Positions 56,778 to 64,000 of a stretch of 64,000 nucleotides of DNA are shown in pieces (the stretch's first letter is position 1; every line of letters begins with the position of its first letter). The DNA lies in NCBI RefSeq assembly GCF_036885195.1, contig NZ_CP133656.1, positions 3,596,001-3,660,000 of the forward strand, written 5' to 3'. This DNA comes from Pectobacterium cacticida. GTDB lineage: Bacteria > Pseudomonadota > Gammaproteobacteria > Enterobacterales > Enterobacteriaceae. A program made the position numbers and the translations under genes. Below the pieces are notes generated by a model. The model saw only the letters and a list, made by a program, of their open reading frames with translations. It was not told where the DNA came from and ran no database searches.

Positions 56778-57467
56778 TTACGACAACACGTTAGCGGCTT
56801 TCTGCCGTTGCCAACGCACAAATGCGGGACGATTTGACGCGACAGCATCTGCCCAACGAGTCGGCTCCGGTAAACGGTAGCCGCGCATACAGGATTGTAC
56901 CCAGCGCAATGCACTATCCTGACTGACTCGATGCCCCGTCGCCACAAATAGCGGATTACAGCGCGCCTTGCTGCGCCATACCCAGCCAATCTGCTCGCCT
57001 TTATCCAGTAGCGGCTGCTGGCTGCCGACGCTCTCCGCCAACGGTTCAAAACGGCCACACAGCCGACTTTTCGCTACGCCAATCGTGGGGACATCAATCA
57101 ATAGGCCAAAATGGCTGGCGACACCGAGACGGCGGGGATGGGAAATCCCATGCCCATCGACAAACAACAGATCGGGCTTTTGCTCAAGCAATGCCCATGC
57201 AGCTAACAGCCCAGGGCATTCGCGAAACGAAAGAAAACCGGGGATGTAGGGCATCGTCGTGCTGATACGCGCAATCTTGTATTCTACCAGCTCCAACGAA
57301 GGATAACGCATTACCGCGATTGCAGCGCGCGTTACCGCCCCTTCCTGCTCAAAACCCACATCGGCCCCGGCGATGAATGCAGGCTGCCCAAAAGGCAAAT
57401 CATCGTATCGGATGATTTCTGATGCGCGGGCCAGTTGTTCGGCTCGTAATCGTTGTGTATCAATCAC
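56778..57467 (-). CDS. nfi: Endonuclease V
   Basis: 229 aa, GTG start at 57467 with GGAGGTGA upstream. Cuts one base 3' to deaminated bases such as inosine. Metal-binding and catalytic acids in FIAGADVGF, LSFRECP and LFVDGHG, with GVAKSRLCG next. 15 bp after the hemE stop, so likely co-transcribed. Confidence 0.95.
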   Translation of the reverse strand: MIDTQRLRAEQLARASEIIRYDDLPFGQPAFIAGADVGFEQEGAVTRAAIAVMRYPSLELVEYKIARISTTMPYIPGFLSFRECPGLLAAWALLEQKPDLLFVDGHGISHPRRLGVASHFGLLIDVPTIGVAKSRLCGRFEPLAESVGSQQPLLDKGEQIGWVWRSKARCNPLFVATGHRVSQDSALRWVQSCMRGYRLPEPTRWADAVASNRPAFVRWQRQKAANVLS

Positions 57468-57482
57468 CTCACCTCCAGTGAA

Positions 57483-58547
57483 TCATACGTGATAAGGACG
57501 AGACAACCGGTGCACCGCTTCAACAAAGACGCCAGCGTGCTCCGGCGGCACGTCCTGATGAATGCCGTGACCCAGGTTAAAAACATGCCCGCTACCTGCC
57601 CCAAATTCGGCCAGGATCGATGCGACTTCTTGTTCGATCCGAGCAGGATCGGCATAGAGCATAGATGGATCCATATTTCCCTGTAGGGCCACTTTATCGC
57701 CGACTCGACGGCGCGCATCGGCCATATCGCTTGTCCAGTCCAGCCCCAGCGCGTCACAACCCGTTTCTGCCATTGCCTCCAGCCACTGACCGCCGCCTTT
57801 GGTAAAGAGCGTCACTGGCACGCGGCGGCCTTCACTCTCGCGCTGTAACCCATCAACAATCTTACGCATATAATTCAGAGAGAACTCACGGTAGTCTCGC
57901 CCGCTCAACACACCGCCCCAGGTATCAAAAACCATGACCGCCTGCGCGCCTGCGCGAATCTGTGCGTTGAGATAAAGAATGACGCTATCGGCCAACTTAT
58001 CGAGCAGCAGATGTAATGTTTTAGGCTCGGCGAACAGCATTTTCTTGATGACGGTAAAGGCTTTACTGCTGCCGCCTTCAACCATATAGGTCGCCAGCGT
58101 CCAGGGGCTGCCCGAGAAACCGATCAACGGCACTTCACCAGCGAGGTTTTTACGGATCGTCCGCACTGCGTTCATCACATAACCGAGCTCCTGCTCAGGA
58201 TCGGGAATCGGCAGATTCACCACTGCGGCATGAGATGTAATCGGAGATTGAAAACGCGGGCCTTCCCCTGCTTCAAAGTACAACCCTAAGCCCATCGCGT
58301 CAGGAATAGTCAGGATATCGGAAAAAAGAATGGCCGCATCCAGCGCATAGCGTCGTAACGGTTGTAGCGTGACTTCACAGGCTAGCTCTGCATTTTTACA
58401 CAGCGCCATAAAATCCCCGGCCAGTGCGCGGGTTGCTTTGTACTCCGGCAGATAGCGCCCCGCCTGGCGCATCATCCACACGGGGGTAACATCCACAGGT
58501 TGGCGCAATAACGCCCGTAGATAGCGATCGTTTTTCAGGTAGGTCAT
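57483..58547 (-). CDS. hemE: Uroporphyrinogen decarboxylase
   Basis: 354 aa, full length. TIM barrel with the signatures PVWMMRQAGRYLPEY and GFSGSPWTLATYMVEGG. Converts uroporphyrinogen III to coproporphyrinogen III in haem synthesis. Located between nudC and nfi in a compact minus-strand run. Confidence 0.97.
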   Translation of the reverse strand: MTYLKNDRYLRALLRQPVDVTPVWMMRQAGRYLPEYKATRALAGDFMALCKNAELACEVTLQPLRRYALDAAILFSDILTIPDAMGLGLYFEAGEGPRFQSPITSHAAVVNLPIPDPEQELGYVMNAVRTIRKNLAGEVPLIGFSGSPWTLATYMVEGGSSKAFTVIKKMLFAEPKTLHLLLDKLADSVILYLNAQIRAGAQAVMVFDTWGGVLSGRDYREFSLNYMRKIVDGLQRESEGRRVPVTLFTKGGGQWLEAMAETGCDALGLDWTSDMADARRRVGDKVALQGNMDPSMLYADPARIEQEVASILAEFGAGSGHVFNLGHGIHQDVPPEHAGVFVEAVHRLSRPYHV

Positions 58548-58679
58548 GTTCTTTTCCTTTCAGCCTTATGCCGTTCACATCACCTAAAGATGCGGTGGAA
58601 TAGCGTCACAATAAGGCCAACGTTTTATGACGTGAGTACAGTCTGTATCCACATCATTTATGGGGCAGATAATCTCACC

Positions 58680-59462
58680 TCAGTCTGCGTTTTCATGATG
58701 AGCACGACATAACACCACCGTGTCCTCAATAAGTCGACGCGCTACGGTACCCGGAGGTGGCAGCAGGGGAAGTTGGTCATAACGGAACCAGGCAGCATCG
58801 CGCAGCTCTTTCGGATCGTGCTTAACCTCTCCTCCCGCATAATCAGCCATAAATGCCATCATTAATGAATGCGGAAATGGCCAGGGCTGCGAACTCACGT
58901 AGCGCAGATTTTTTATCTGAATTTGGCTCTCTTCCATCACCTCACGCGCCAACGTTTGCTCCAGCGTTTCGCCCACTTCCACAAACCCAGCCAGTACGGT
59001 ATACATATTTCCACGATGCCGATGATGCTGCGCCAGCAAAATTTCCTCTCCACGACGAATCGCAACGATGACACAAGGCGCAATCTGCGGATAATAGCGT
59101 TCTTTACAGTGACGGCATAAACAGGCCAGTTCCGTGTTGCTCCGCACCATTTGATGACCGCAGTAACCGCAAAAACGATGAGAGCGGTAGAACTCTGCCA
59201 ACTGTACGCCTCGCCCCACTAGCTGGAATAAATTCACGTCCTGATCGAGTAACTGGCGAACCGATACCATATCGGCCTCCCGCGCCTGACACACCAGCCA
59301 GACAGGCTGAGCATGCCATTCGCCGATTTGGCGGGCGCGTTGCCCCTGCAACGACCACGCCATCGCCGTTCCGCACGGTAATTCCCCTTGAGGCAGCCAA
59401 ACCTGTACCGCGTCGCTTACGACCCACCAGCCGGTTTCATCACCTTTCAGCGTCTGTTCCAT
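58680..59462 (-). CDS. nudC: NAD(H) pyrophosphatase / RNA deNADding hydrolase NudC
   Basis: 260 aa. Zinc ribbon CGYCG...CRHC (cysteines about residues 98, 101, 116 and 119) and a Nudix box GFVEVGETLEQTLAREVMEE (20 residues) ending ESQI. The SQPWPFPHSLM motif marks the NADH-specific clade. It removes NAD caps from RNA 5' ends and cleaves NADH. It is divergent from rsd. Confidence 0.96.
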   Translation of the reverse strand: MEQTLKGDETGWWVVSDAVQVWLPQGELPCGTAMAWSLQGQRARQIGEWHAQPVWLVCQAREADMVSVRQLLDQDVNLFQLVGRGVQLAEFYRSHRFCGYCGHQMVRSNTELACLCRHCKERYYPQIAPCVIVAIRRGEEILLAQHHRHRGNMYTVLAGFVEVGETLEQTLAREVMEESQIQIKNLRYVSSQPWPFPHSLMMAFMADYAGGEVKHDPKELRDAAWFRYDQLPLLPPPGTVARRLIEDTVVLCRAHHENAD

Positions 59463-59568
59463 ATCTTTTTATTGCTCCACCGCCACTTCACTGGCATTTT
59501 ACATTTGGAGTGATTACCTAAGTTATATAACTGGAATTGCAGTTATTCTTACCTTCACGGAGTCAACC

Positions 59569-60030
59569 ATGCTAAACCAGCTACAAAGTCTGACTGAACA
59601 CGTTGGTGGCAATAATGCGTTAATCGACCAATGGCTACAAGCGCGGAAACAGCTTCTCGTGGCTTATTATCATCTGGTCGGTATCAAACCGAAAAGAGAG
59701 GCATTGTCTGCTCTGGACGACACGGCATTGGATAACTTTTGCCATAATTTGGTGGATTATCTTTCCACTGGACACTTCCATTTATACGAAAAGATGCTGC
59801 ATGAAGCAGCGACCCACAGCGAATCACTTTTAGCACATTCAACCCAACTCGATATTGCCCTGCAAAATAACACACAGCACATTATGACGTTTTACGATAG
59901 TCATCTAATGACTTCTATCGACCATGATAACTATCTTGAATTCCAGCGGGCACTCTCCTGCGTCGGAGAAGCATTGGAAACGCGCTTTACGTTAGAAGAC
60001 AACATGATTCGTCTGGTTTACGACAGCTAG
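59569..60030 (+). CDS. rsd: Anti-sigma-70 factor Rsd
   Basis: 153 aa. The Rsd/AlgQ helical bundle begins MLNQLQSLTEHVGGNNALID (20 residues) and keeps QWLQARKQLLVAYYHLVGIK. It binds free sigma-70 region 4 in stationary phase and favours alternative sigmas; in E. coli it also interacts with HPr and SpoT. Between nudC and thiC, as in E. coli. Confidence 0.94.
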   Translation: MLNQLQSLTEHVGGNNALIDQWLQARKQLLVAYYHLVGIKPKREALSALDDTALDNFCHNLVDYLSTGHFHLYEKMLHEAATHSESLLAHSTQLDIALQNNTQHIMTFYDSHLMTSIDHDNYLEFQRALSCVGEALETRFTLEDNMIRLVYDS

Positions 60031-60078
60031 CCACCAACCAAACGGGTTTCATTACCGGCGCTGACAACAAGGCTCGCT

Positions 60079-60107
60079 TTGACATCCGCGTTTTACCGTC
60101 ATACAGT
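60079..60107 (+). promoter_or_regulatory. thiC promoter
   Basis: TTGACA (-35, 60079-60084), 17-bp spacer, TACAGT (-10, 60102-60107), about 37 bp before the TPP riboswitch. Confidence 0.75.
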
Positions 60108-60143
60108 GTGAGGGTTTTATTCGTCCGTTTAATAGACGGACAA

Positions 60144-60262
60144 TCTTGTCGGAGTGCCTAGCGTGCTGGTGTTTCCTTTAGAAACCTTGAGCACACAGGC
60201 TGAGACCGTTAATTCGGGATCCGCGGAACCTGATCGGGTTAATACCTGCGAAGGGAACAAGA
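60144..60262 (+). promoter_or_regulatory. TPP riboswitch (THI element) of thiC
   Basis: P1 is TCTTGT (60144-60149) with ACAAGA (60257-60262). The diagnostic thi-box blocks GGCTGAGA, GGAACCTGATC-GGTTAATACC and GCGAAGGGAA are present. An extra helix (TGCTGGTGTTTCC/GGAAACCTTGAGCA-like, about 60164-60193) extends the P3 arm. Thiamine pyrophosphate binding should stop expression of thiCEFSG. The spacing to thiC (about 130 nt) suits an RBS-sequestering or terminating platform. Confidence 0.94.
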
Positions 60263-60392
60263 GTAATGCACCTCATTGAGATCGACGCCAGCACGGCGAG
60301 TCGCCACTGACTCCTCTTGCTGTTCGAATCATAATTACTCCCTCCGAACTCCAGACAAGCAATCTTCCCTATCACGTATACAGGAACTTGCT

Positions 60393-62336
60393 ATGTCTAC
60401 AGAACCAACCGCATTGCCAACATCGGGTCGCCGCGAGCGGCGCGCCGCCGCCCAGCAGTTTATCGATACGTTGCAGGGAATGGCTTTCCCCAATTCCAAG
60501 CGCATTTACCTTGCGGGCTCACGTGACGACATTGCCGTACCGATGCGAGAAATTCAGCTCAGCCCGACGCTACTTGGCGGCAACAAAGATAATCCTCAGT
60601 ACGAAGCCAATGAACCTATTCCGGTTTACGACACATCAGGACCTTATGGCGATCCCGCTGCCCAGCTTGATGTCCGCGTTGGCCTAACAAAACGACGCGC
60701 TAGTTGGATTGCCGAACGTCATGACACCGAAGCGCTCTCCAGCGTCAGTTCCAATTTCACTCAACAGCGTCTGGCTGATGCCGGGCTGGATCATCTACGC
60801 TTTGAGCACCTACCTCGACCATTACGTGCCAAAGCGGGTAAATGCGTCACACAACTCCACTATGCGCGGCAGGGCATCATTACGCCAGAAATGGAATTTA
60901 TCGCCATTCGTGAAAATATGGGGCGTGAGCGCATTCACGGTGATGTATTACGCCAGCAACATCCGGGACAAAGTTTTGGCGCTCATTTGCCGGAAAACAT
61001 TACACCGGAGTTCGTCCGTCAGGAAGTGGCCGCCGGACGTGCGATTATTCCTTGCAACATCAACCATCCGGAATCGGAACCGATGATAATCGGCAGAAAC
61101 TTTCTGGTGAAAGTAAACGCGAATATCGGTAACTCCGCCGTCACGTCTTCCATTGAAGAGGAAGTGGAAAAACTGGTCTGGTCCACCCGCTGGGGCGCGG
61201 ATACGGTGATGGATCTCTCGACCGGGCGTTATATTCATGAAACCCGCGAATGGATTCTACGTAACAGCCCGGTGCCTATTGGGACAGTCCCTATCTATCA
61301 GGCGCTGGAAAAAGTGAATGGGGTAGCGGAAAACCTGAACTGGGAGATGTTTCGCGATACGTTGCTAGAGCAAGCGGAACAGGGCGTGGACTATTTCACC
61401 ATCCATGCGGGCGTATTGCTACGCTACGTGCCGATGACGGCCAAACGCCTGACCGGCATTGTCTCACGCGGTGGCTCGATTATGGCGAAATGGTGTCTGT
61501 CACATCACAAAGAGAGCTTCCTGTACGAACACTTCCGTGAAATCTGTGAAATCTGCGCCGCTTATGACGTCGCGCTATCGCTAGGAGACGGATTGCGTCC
61601 CGGCTCCATTCAGGACGCCAACGATGAAGCCCAATTTGCCGAGCTACATACGCTGGGTGAACTGACCAAAATTGCCTGGGAATACGACGTACAGGTCATG
61701 ATCGAAGGCCCCGGCCACGTCCCGATGCAGATGATCCGCCACAATATGACGGAAGAGCTGGAGCACTGTCACGAAGCGCCATTCTATACGCTTGGCCCAC
61801 TGACTACCGATATCGCGCCGGGTTACGATCATTTTACATCGGGTATTGGCGCGGCGATGATCGGCTGGTTCGGTTGCGCCATGCTTTGCTACGTTACACC
61901 GAAAGAGCATCTCGGTTTGCCAAATAAAGAAGATGTCAAGCAGGGGTTGATTACCTACAAGATCGCCGCCCACGCGGCCGACCTGGCGAAAGGGCACCCC
62001 GGCGCGCAGATCCGCGACAATGCGATGTCCAAGGCGCGTTTCGAATTCCGTTGGGAAGATCAGTTTAATCTGGCACTCGATCCTCAAACGGCGCGCGCCT
62101 ACCACGATGAAACCCTGCCGCAGGAATCCGGTAAAATCGCCCATTTCTGCTCGATGTGCGGCCCTAAATTCTGTTCCATGAAAATCTCGCAGGAAGTGCG
62201 TGATTACGCGGCGAAACAGGAAGCGGAGGCTAAGCCGATTGACGTCGGCATGGCGCAGATGTCGCGAGAATTCCGCTCCCGAGGCGGGGAGATCTACCAC
62301 AGCGCCATCAGCCTGCAAACGGAGGACAATAAATGA
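60393..62336 (+). CDS. thiC: Phosphomethylpyrimidine synthase ThiC
   Basis: 647 aa from ATG at 60393 (AGGAA upstream); the frame is open from 60276 but that lies in the leader. Radical SAM enzyme that rearranges aminoimidazole ribotide to HMP-P. The C-terminal cluster motif CSMCGPKFC is intact, as are MEGPGHVPMQM-like IEGPGHVPMQM and the YTLGPLTTDIAPGYDH substrate segment. First gene of the thi operon; overlaps thiE by 4 nt (ATGA). Confidence 0.98.
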   Translation: MSTEPTALPTSGRRERRAAAQQFIDTLQGMAFPNSKRIYLAGSRDDIAVPMREIQLSPTLLGGNKDNPQYEANEPIPVYDTSGPYGDPAAQLDVRVGLTKRRASWIAERHDTEALSSVSSNFTQQRLADAGLDHLRFEHLPRPLRAKAGKCVTQLHYARQGIITPEMEFIAIRENMGRERIHGDVLRQQHPGQSFGAHLPENITPEFVRQEVAAGRAIIPCNINHPESEPMIIGRNFLVKVNANIGNSAVTSSIEEEVEKLVWSTRWGADTVMDLSTGRYIHETREWILRNSPVPIGTVPIYQALEKVNGVAENLNWEMFRDTLLEQAEQGVDYFTIHAGVLLRYVPMTAKRLTGIVSRGGSIMAKWCLSHHKESFLYEHFREICEICAAYDVALSLGDGLRPGSIQDANDEAQFAELHTLGELTKIAWEYDVQVMIEGPGHVPMQMIRHNMTEELEHCHEAPFYTLGPLTTDIAPGYDHFTSGIGAAMIGWFGCAMLCYVTPKEHLGLPNKEDVKQGLITYKIAAHAADLAKGHPGAQIRDNAMSKARFEFRWEDQFNLALDPQTARAYHDETLPQESGKIAHFCSMCGPKFCSMKISQEVRDYAAKQEAEAKPIDVGMAQMSREFRSRGGEIYHSAISLQTEDNK

Positions 62337-62983
62337 CCTTCTCTCACACCGCGATGCCTTTTCCCCCAACCGAACAACGGCTTGGCCTCTATCCTGTTGT
62401 GGACAGCGTGGAATGGATTGAGCGCTTATTGCGCGTTGGGGTAAAAACAATTCAGCTACGAATCAAGGACCTACCCGATGAACAGGTCGAAGACGATATC
62501 GTTCAGGCAATAGCGTTAGGTCGCCATTATGAGGCTCGGCTGTTCATCAACGATTACTGGCAATTAGCCATTAAACATCAAGCCTATGGCATTCATCTGG
62601 GTCAGGAAGATCTGGATACCGCCGACCTGACCGCGATTAAGCGCGCGGGCCTACGCTTAGGCGTTTCTACACACGATGATCGTGAATTAGCGCGCGCGGT
62701 GGCGATAACCCCCTCTTACATCGCGCTTGGACATATTTTCCCTACAAAAACGAAAGAGATGCCTTCCGCGCCACAGGGGCTGGCCGAACTGACGCGACAT
62801 ATCGCCGAGCTGCAGGGCCGTTTTCCTACGGTGGCGATCGGCGGGATCGGCATCGATCGCGTTCCCGCGGTGCTGGCAACGGGCGTCGGCAGCATTGCCG
62901 TCGTCAGCGCCATCACACAAGCACCCGACTGGCGACTGGCGACCGCGACGCTGCTCAACATGATCGAAGGGCGGGAGGCATAA
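62333..62983 (+). CDS. thiE: Thiamine phosphate synthase
   Basis: 216 aa. TIM barrel with TIQLRIKD (pyrophosphate-binding QLRxK), LFINDYWQLA and GIHLGQEDL, GHIFPTKTK and AIGGI. It joins HMP-PP and THZ-P to thiamine phosphate. Starts within the thiC stop codon (ATGA) behind GGAGGA, so translation is coupled. Confidence 0.97.
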   Translation: MTFSHTAMPFPPTEQRLGLYPVVDSVEWIERLLRVGVKTIQLRIKDLPDEQVEDDIVQAIALGRHYEARLFINDYWQLAIKHQAYGIHLGQEDLDTADLTAIKRAGLRLGVSTHDDRELARAVAITPSYIALGHIFPTKTKEMPSAPQGLAELTRHIAELQGRFPTVAIGGIGIDRVPAVLATGVGSIAVVSAITQAPDWRLATATLLNMIEGREA

Positions 62984-62984
62984 C

Positions 62985-63782
62985 ATGGTCATGGTAATGA
63001 ATCCTCTCCCTGCGCCAGACACGTTAAGCGACAGCGAATTCATGCGTTACAGCCGTCAGCTCATGCTGGAAGAGATCGGCCCGGAAGGCCAAGGGAAACT
63101 CAAAGCCGCCCGTGTTCTGCTGGTGGGGTTAGGTGGACTAGGCTCGCCAGCCGCGCTCTATCTGTCCGCCGCTGGGGTCGGCACACTGTTGCTTGCCGAC
63201 GATGACACACTGCATATCAGCAATCTGCAACGCCAAATTTTATATCGTACCCGTGACACCGATACGCCCAAAGCCGTGTTAGCACAGCGTCAGCTACAGG
63301 CGCTAAATCCCTATTCGCAAGCGCTCGCACTGACCGAACGGCTCAGCGGCGCCGCATTAGATAGCGCCGTTAGCCGTGTCGACTTGGTACTGGATTGCAG
63401 CGACAACATGGCCACGCGCCATGCGGTTAACGCTGCCTGCGTGAACGCAGGTAAACCGCTCATCAGCGGAAGCGCCGTCGGTTTCAGCGGCCAGCTTGCG
63501 GTATTCATGCCGCCTTATCTCTCTGGCTGCTACGCCTGTCTGTATCCTGATACGACCGAGATACAACGCAACTGTCGTACCGCTGGCGTACTCGGGCCGG
63601 TCGTCGGAGTAATTGGCGCCCTTCAGGCGCTGGAAGCAATCAAACTGCTGGCAGGCATGCCGTCTGCGCTGGACGGTAAGCTAAAGATGTTTAACGGCAA
63701 ACAGCAGAGCTGGAACACGCTCCAGCTCACGCGAGCCTCCCATTGCCCGGTATGTGGAGGGACGCCGTGCGCATCACACTGA
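62985..63782 (+). CDS. thiF: ThiS adenylyltransferase ThiF
   Basis: 265 aa. E1-like fold with the nucleotide motif GLGGLGSPAALYLSAAGVG, then the LADDDTLHISNLQRQILY segment (18) that carries the catalytic Asp/Arg, zinc cysteines CYAC and CPVC near the end. It adenylates the C-terminal Gly of ThiS. Several ATGs in frame at 62985, 62991 and 62997; I keep the first. It overlaps thiS by 16 nt. Confidence 0.96.
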   Translation: MVMVMNPLPAPDTLSDSEFMRYSRQLMLEEIGPEGQGKLKAARVLLVGLGGLGSPAALYLSAAGVGTLLLADDDTLHISNLQRQILYRTRDTDTPKAVLAQRQLQALNPYSQALALTERLSGAALDSAVSRVDLVLDCSDNMATRHAVNAACVNAGKPLISGSAVGFSGQLAVFMPPYLSGCYACLYPDTTEIQRNCRTAGVLGPVVGVIGALQALEAIKLLAGMPSALDGKLKMFNGKQQSWNTLQLTRASHCPVCGGTPCASH

Positions 63783-63967
63783 ATGATGAACCCTTTGACG
63801 TCCCGGAAACGCTCACGGTCGAGGCGCTATTACATCAGATGGACCGACTCCAGCCAGGCACCGCGCTGGCCATCAATCAAACCATTATCCCGCGTGACAC
63901 CTGGTCACAACATCAGGTGCAGGACGGTGATGATATTTTGCTTTTTCAGGCAATAGCAGGAGGATGA
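63767..63967 (+). CDS. thiS: Sulfur carrier protein ThiS
   Basis: 66 aa. GTG start at 63767 behind GGAGG, inside the end of thiF. Beta-grasp ubiquitin-like fold, starts MRITLNDEPF and ends in the obligatory Gly-Gly (FQAIAGG), whose thiocarboxylate delivers sulfur to the thiazole. Confidence 0.95.
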   Translation: MRITLNDEPFDVPETLTVEALLHQMDRLQPGTALAINQTIIPRDTWSQHQVQDGDDILLFQAIAGG

Positions 63968-63968
63968 C

Positions 63969-64000
63969 ATGCTACACATTGCCGATACATCATTTACGTC
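63969..64000 (+). CDS. thiG: Thiazole synthase ThiG (5' end only)
   Basis: Only the first 10 codons are present (MLHIADTSFT), cut by the window edge. They match the start of ThiG (E. coli MLRIADKTF) and follow thiS by 1 bp with AGGAGG upstream. Confidence 0.85.
   Translation, partial: MLHIADTSFT

Noticed and set aside
61644..62450. 268-codon minus-strand frame antisense to thiC/thiE
   Set aside because: It is a shadow of high-GC third-position bias in thiC; no protein-like features and no ribosome-binding site.

Overview
The window looks like chromosome of a soft-rot enterobacterium (Enterobacterales, Pectobacteriaceae; Pectobacterium is my best guess, from gene content and closeness to E. 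coli-type proteins; I could not run a search). From about 16.3 kb onward almost every gene is a recognisable relative of E. coli genes from one part of that chromosome: tRNA-Gly/orn/rsgA/psd/mscM/epmA/frdABCD/blc/ecnB/efp/epmB/yjeI, then pgi/lysC, metH, metA, an rrn operon, purHD, hupA/yjaG/nfi/hemE/nudC/rsd and thiCEFSG. The window ends a few codons into thiG.

The left part (1-16.3 kb) is the accessory part. It holds an H-NS-like protein; a sugar-acid locus (LacI regulator, L-talarate/galactarate dehydratase, MFS carrier) with a perfect 18-bp operator-like palindrome; a co-directional block of LysR regulator, aromatic amino acid permease, thiamine-diphosphate enzyme and aromatic aminotransferase that reads as an aromatic 2-oxo-acid pathway; an HxlR regulator divergent from an NAD(P)-binding oxidoreductase; a GlxA-type regulator divergent from an alpha/beta hydrolase with a Tat-like leader; and an Nlp-like regulator beside two tandemly duplicated XRE regulators. 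The gaps between these modules hold strong inverted repeats and what look like decayed reading frames. The region stops at two tRNA-Gly genes.

The middle (16.3-31.5 kb) is housekeeping: oligoribonuclease, ribosome maturation GTPase, phosphatidylserine decarboxylase with the mechanosensitive channel MscM, and anaerobic fumarate reductase. All three parts of an EF-P modification set (epmA, epmB, efp) are present. 31.5-40.9 kb holds a Wzi-like outer-membrane protein, pgi, lysC under a lysine riboswitch, and an orphan siderophore receptor with an AraC/PchR-like regulator and Fur-box-like sites. 40.9-45.8 kb has metH and metA, the latter behind tandem MetJ boxes.

46.1-51.7 kb is a complete rRNA operon on the minus strand (16S, tRNA-Ile, tRNA-Ala, 23S, 5S) with P1/P2 promoters, boxA and a terminator. 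It is divergent from purHD, which has a PurR box. The right end is the hupA-side cluster, rsd, and the thiC operon behind a TPP riboswitch. I found no complete insertion sequence, integrase, prophage structural gene or CRISPR array. The best candidates for something less described are the aromatic amino acid / ThDP-enzyme operon and the structured, repeat-rich gaps of the left 16 kb.
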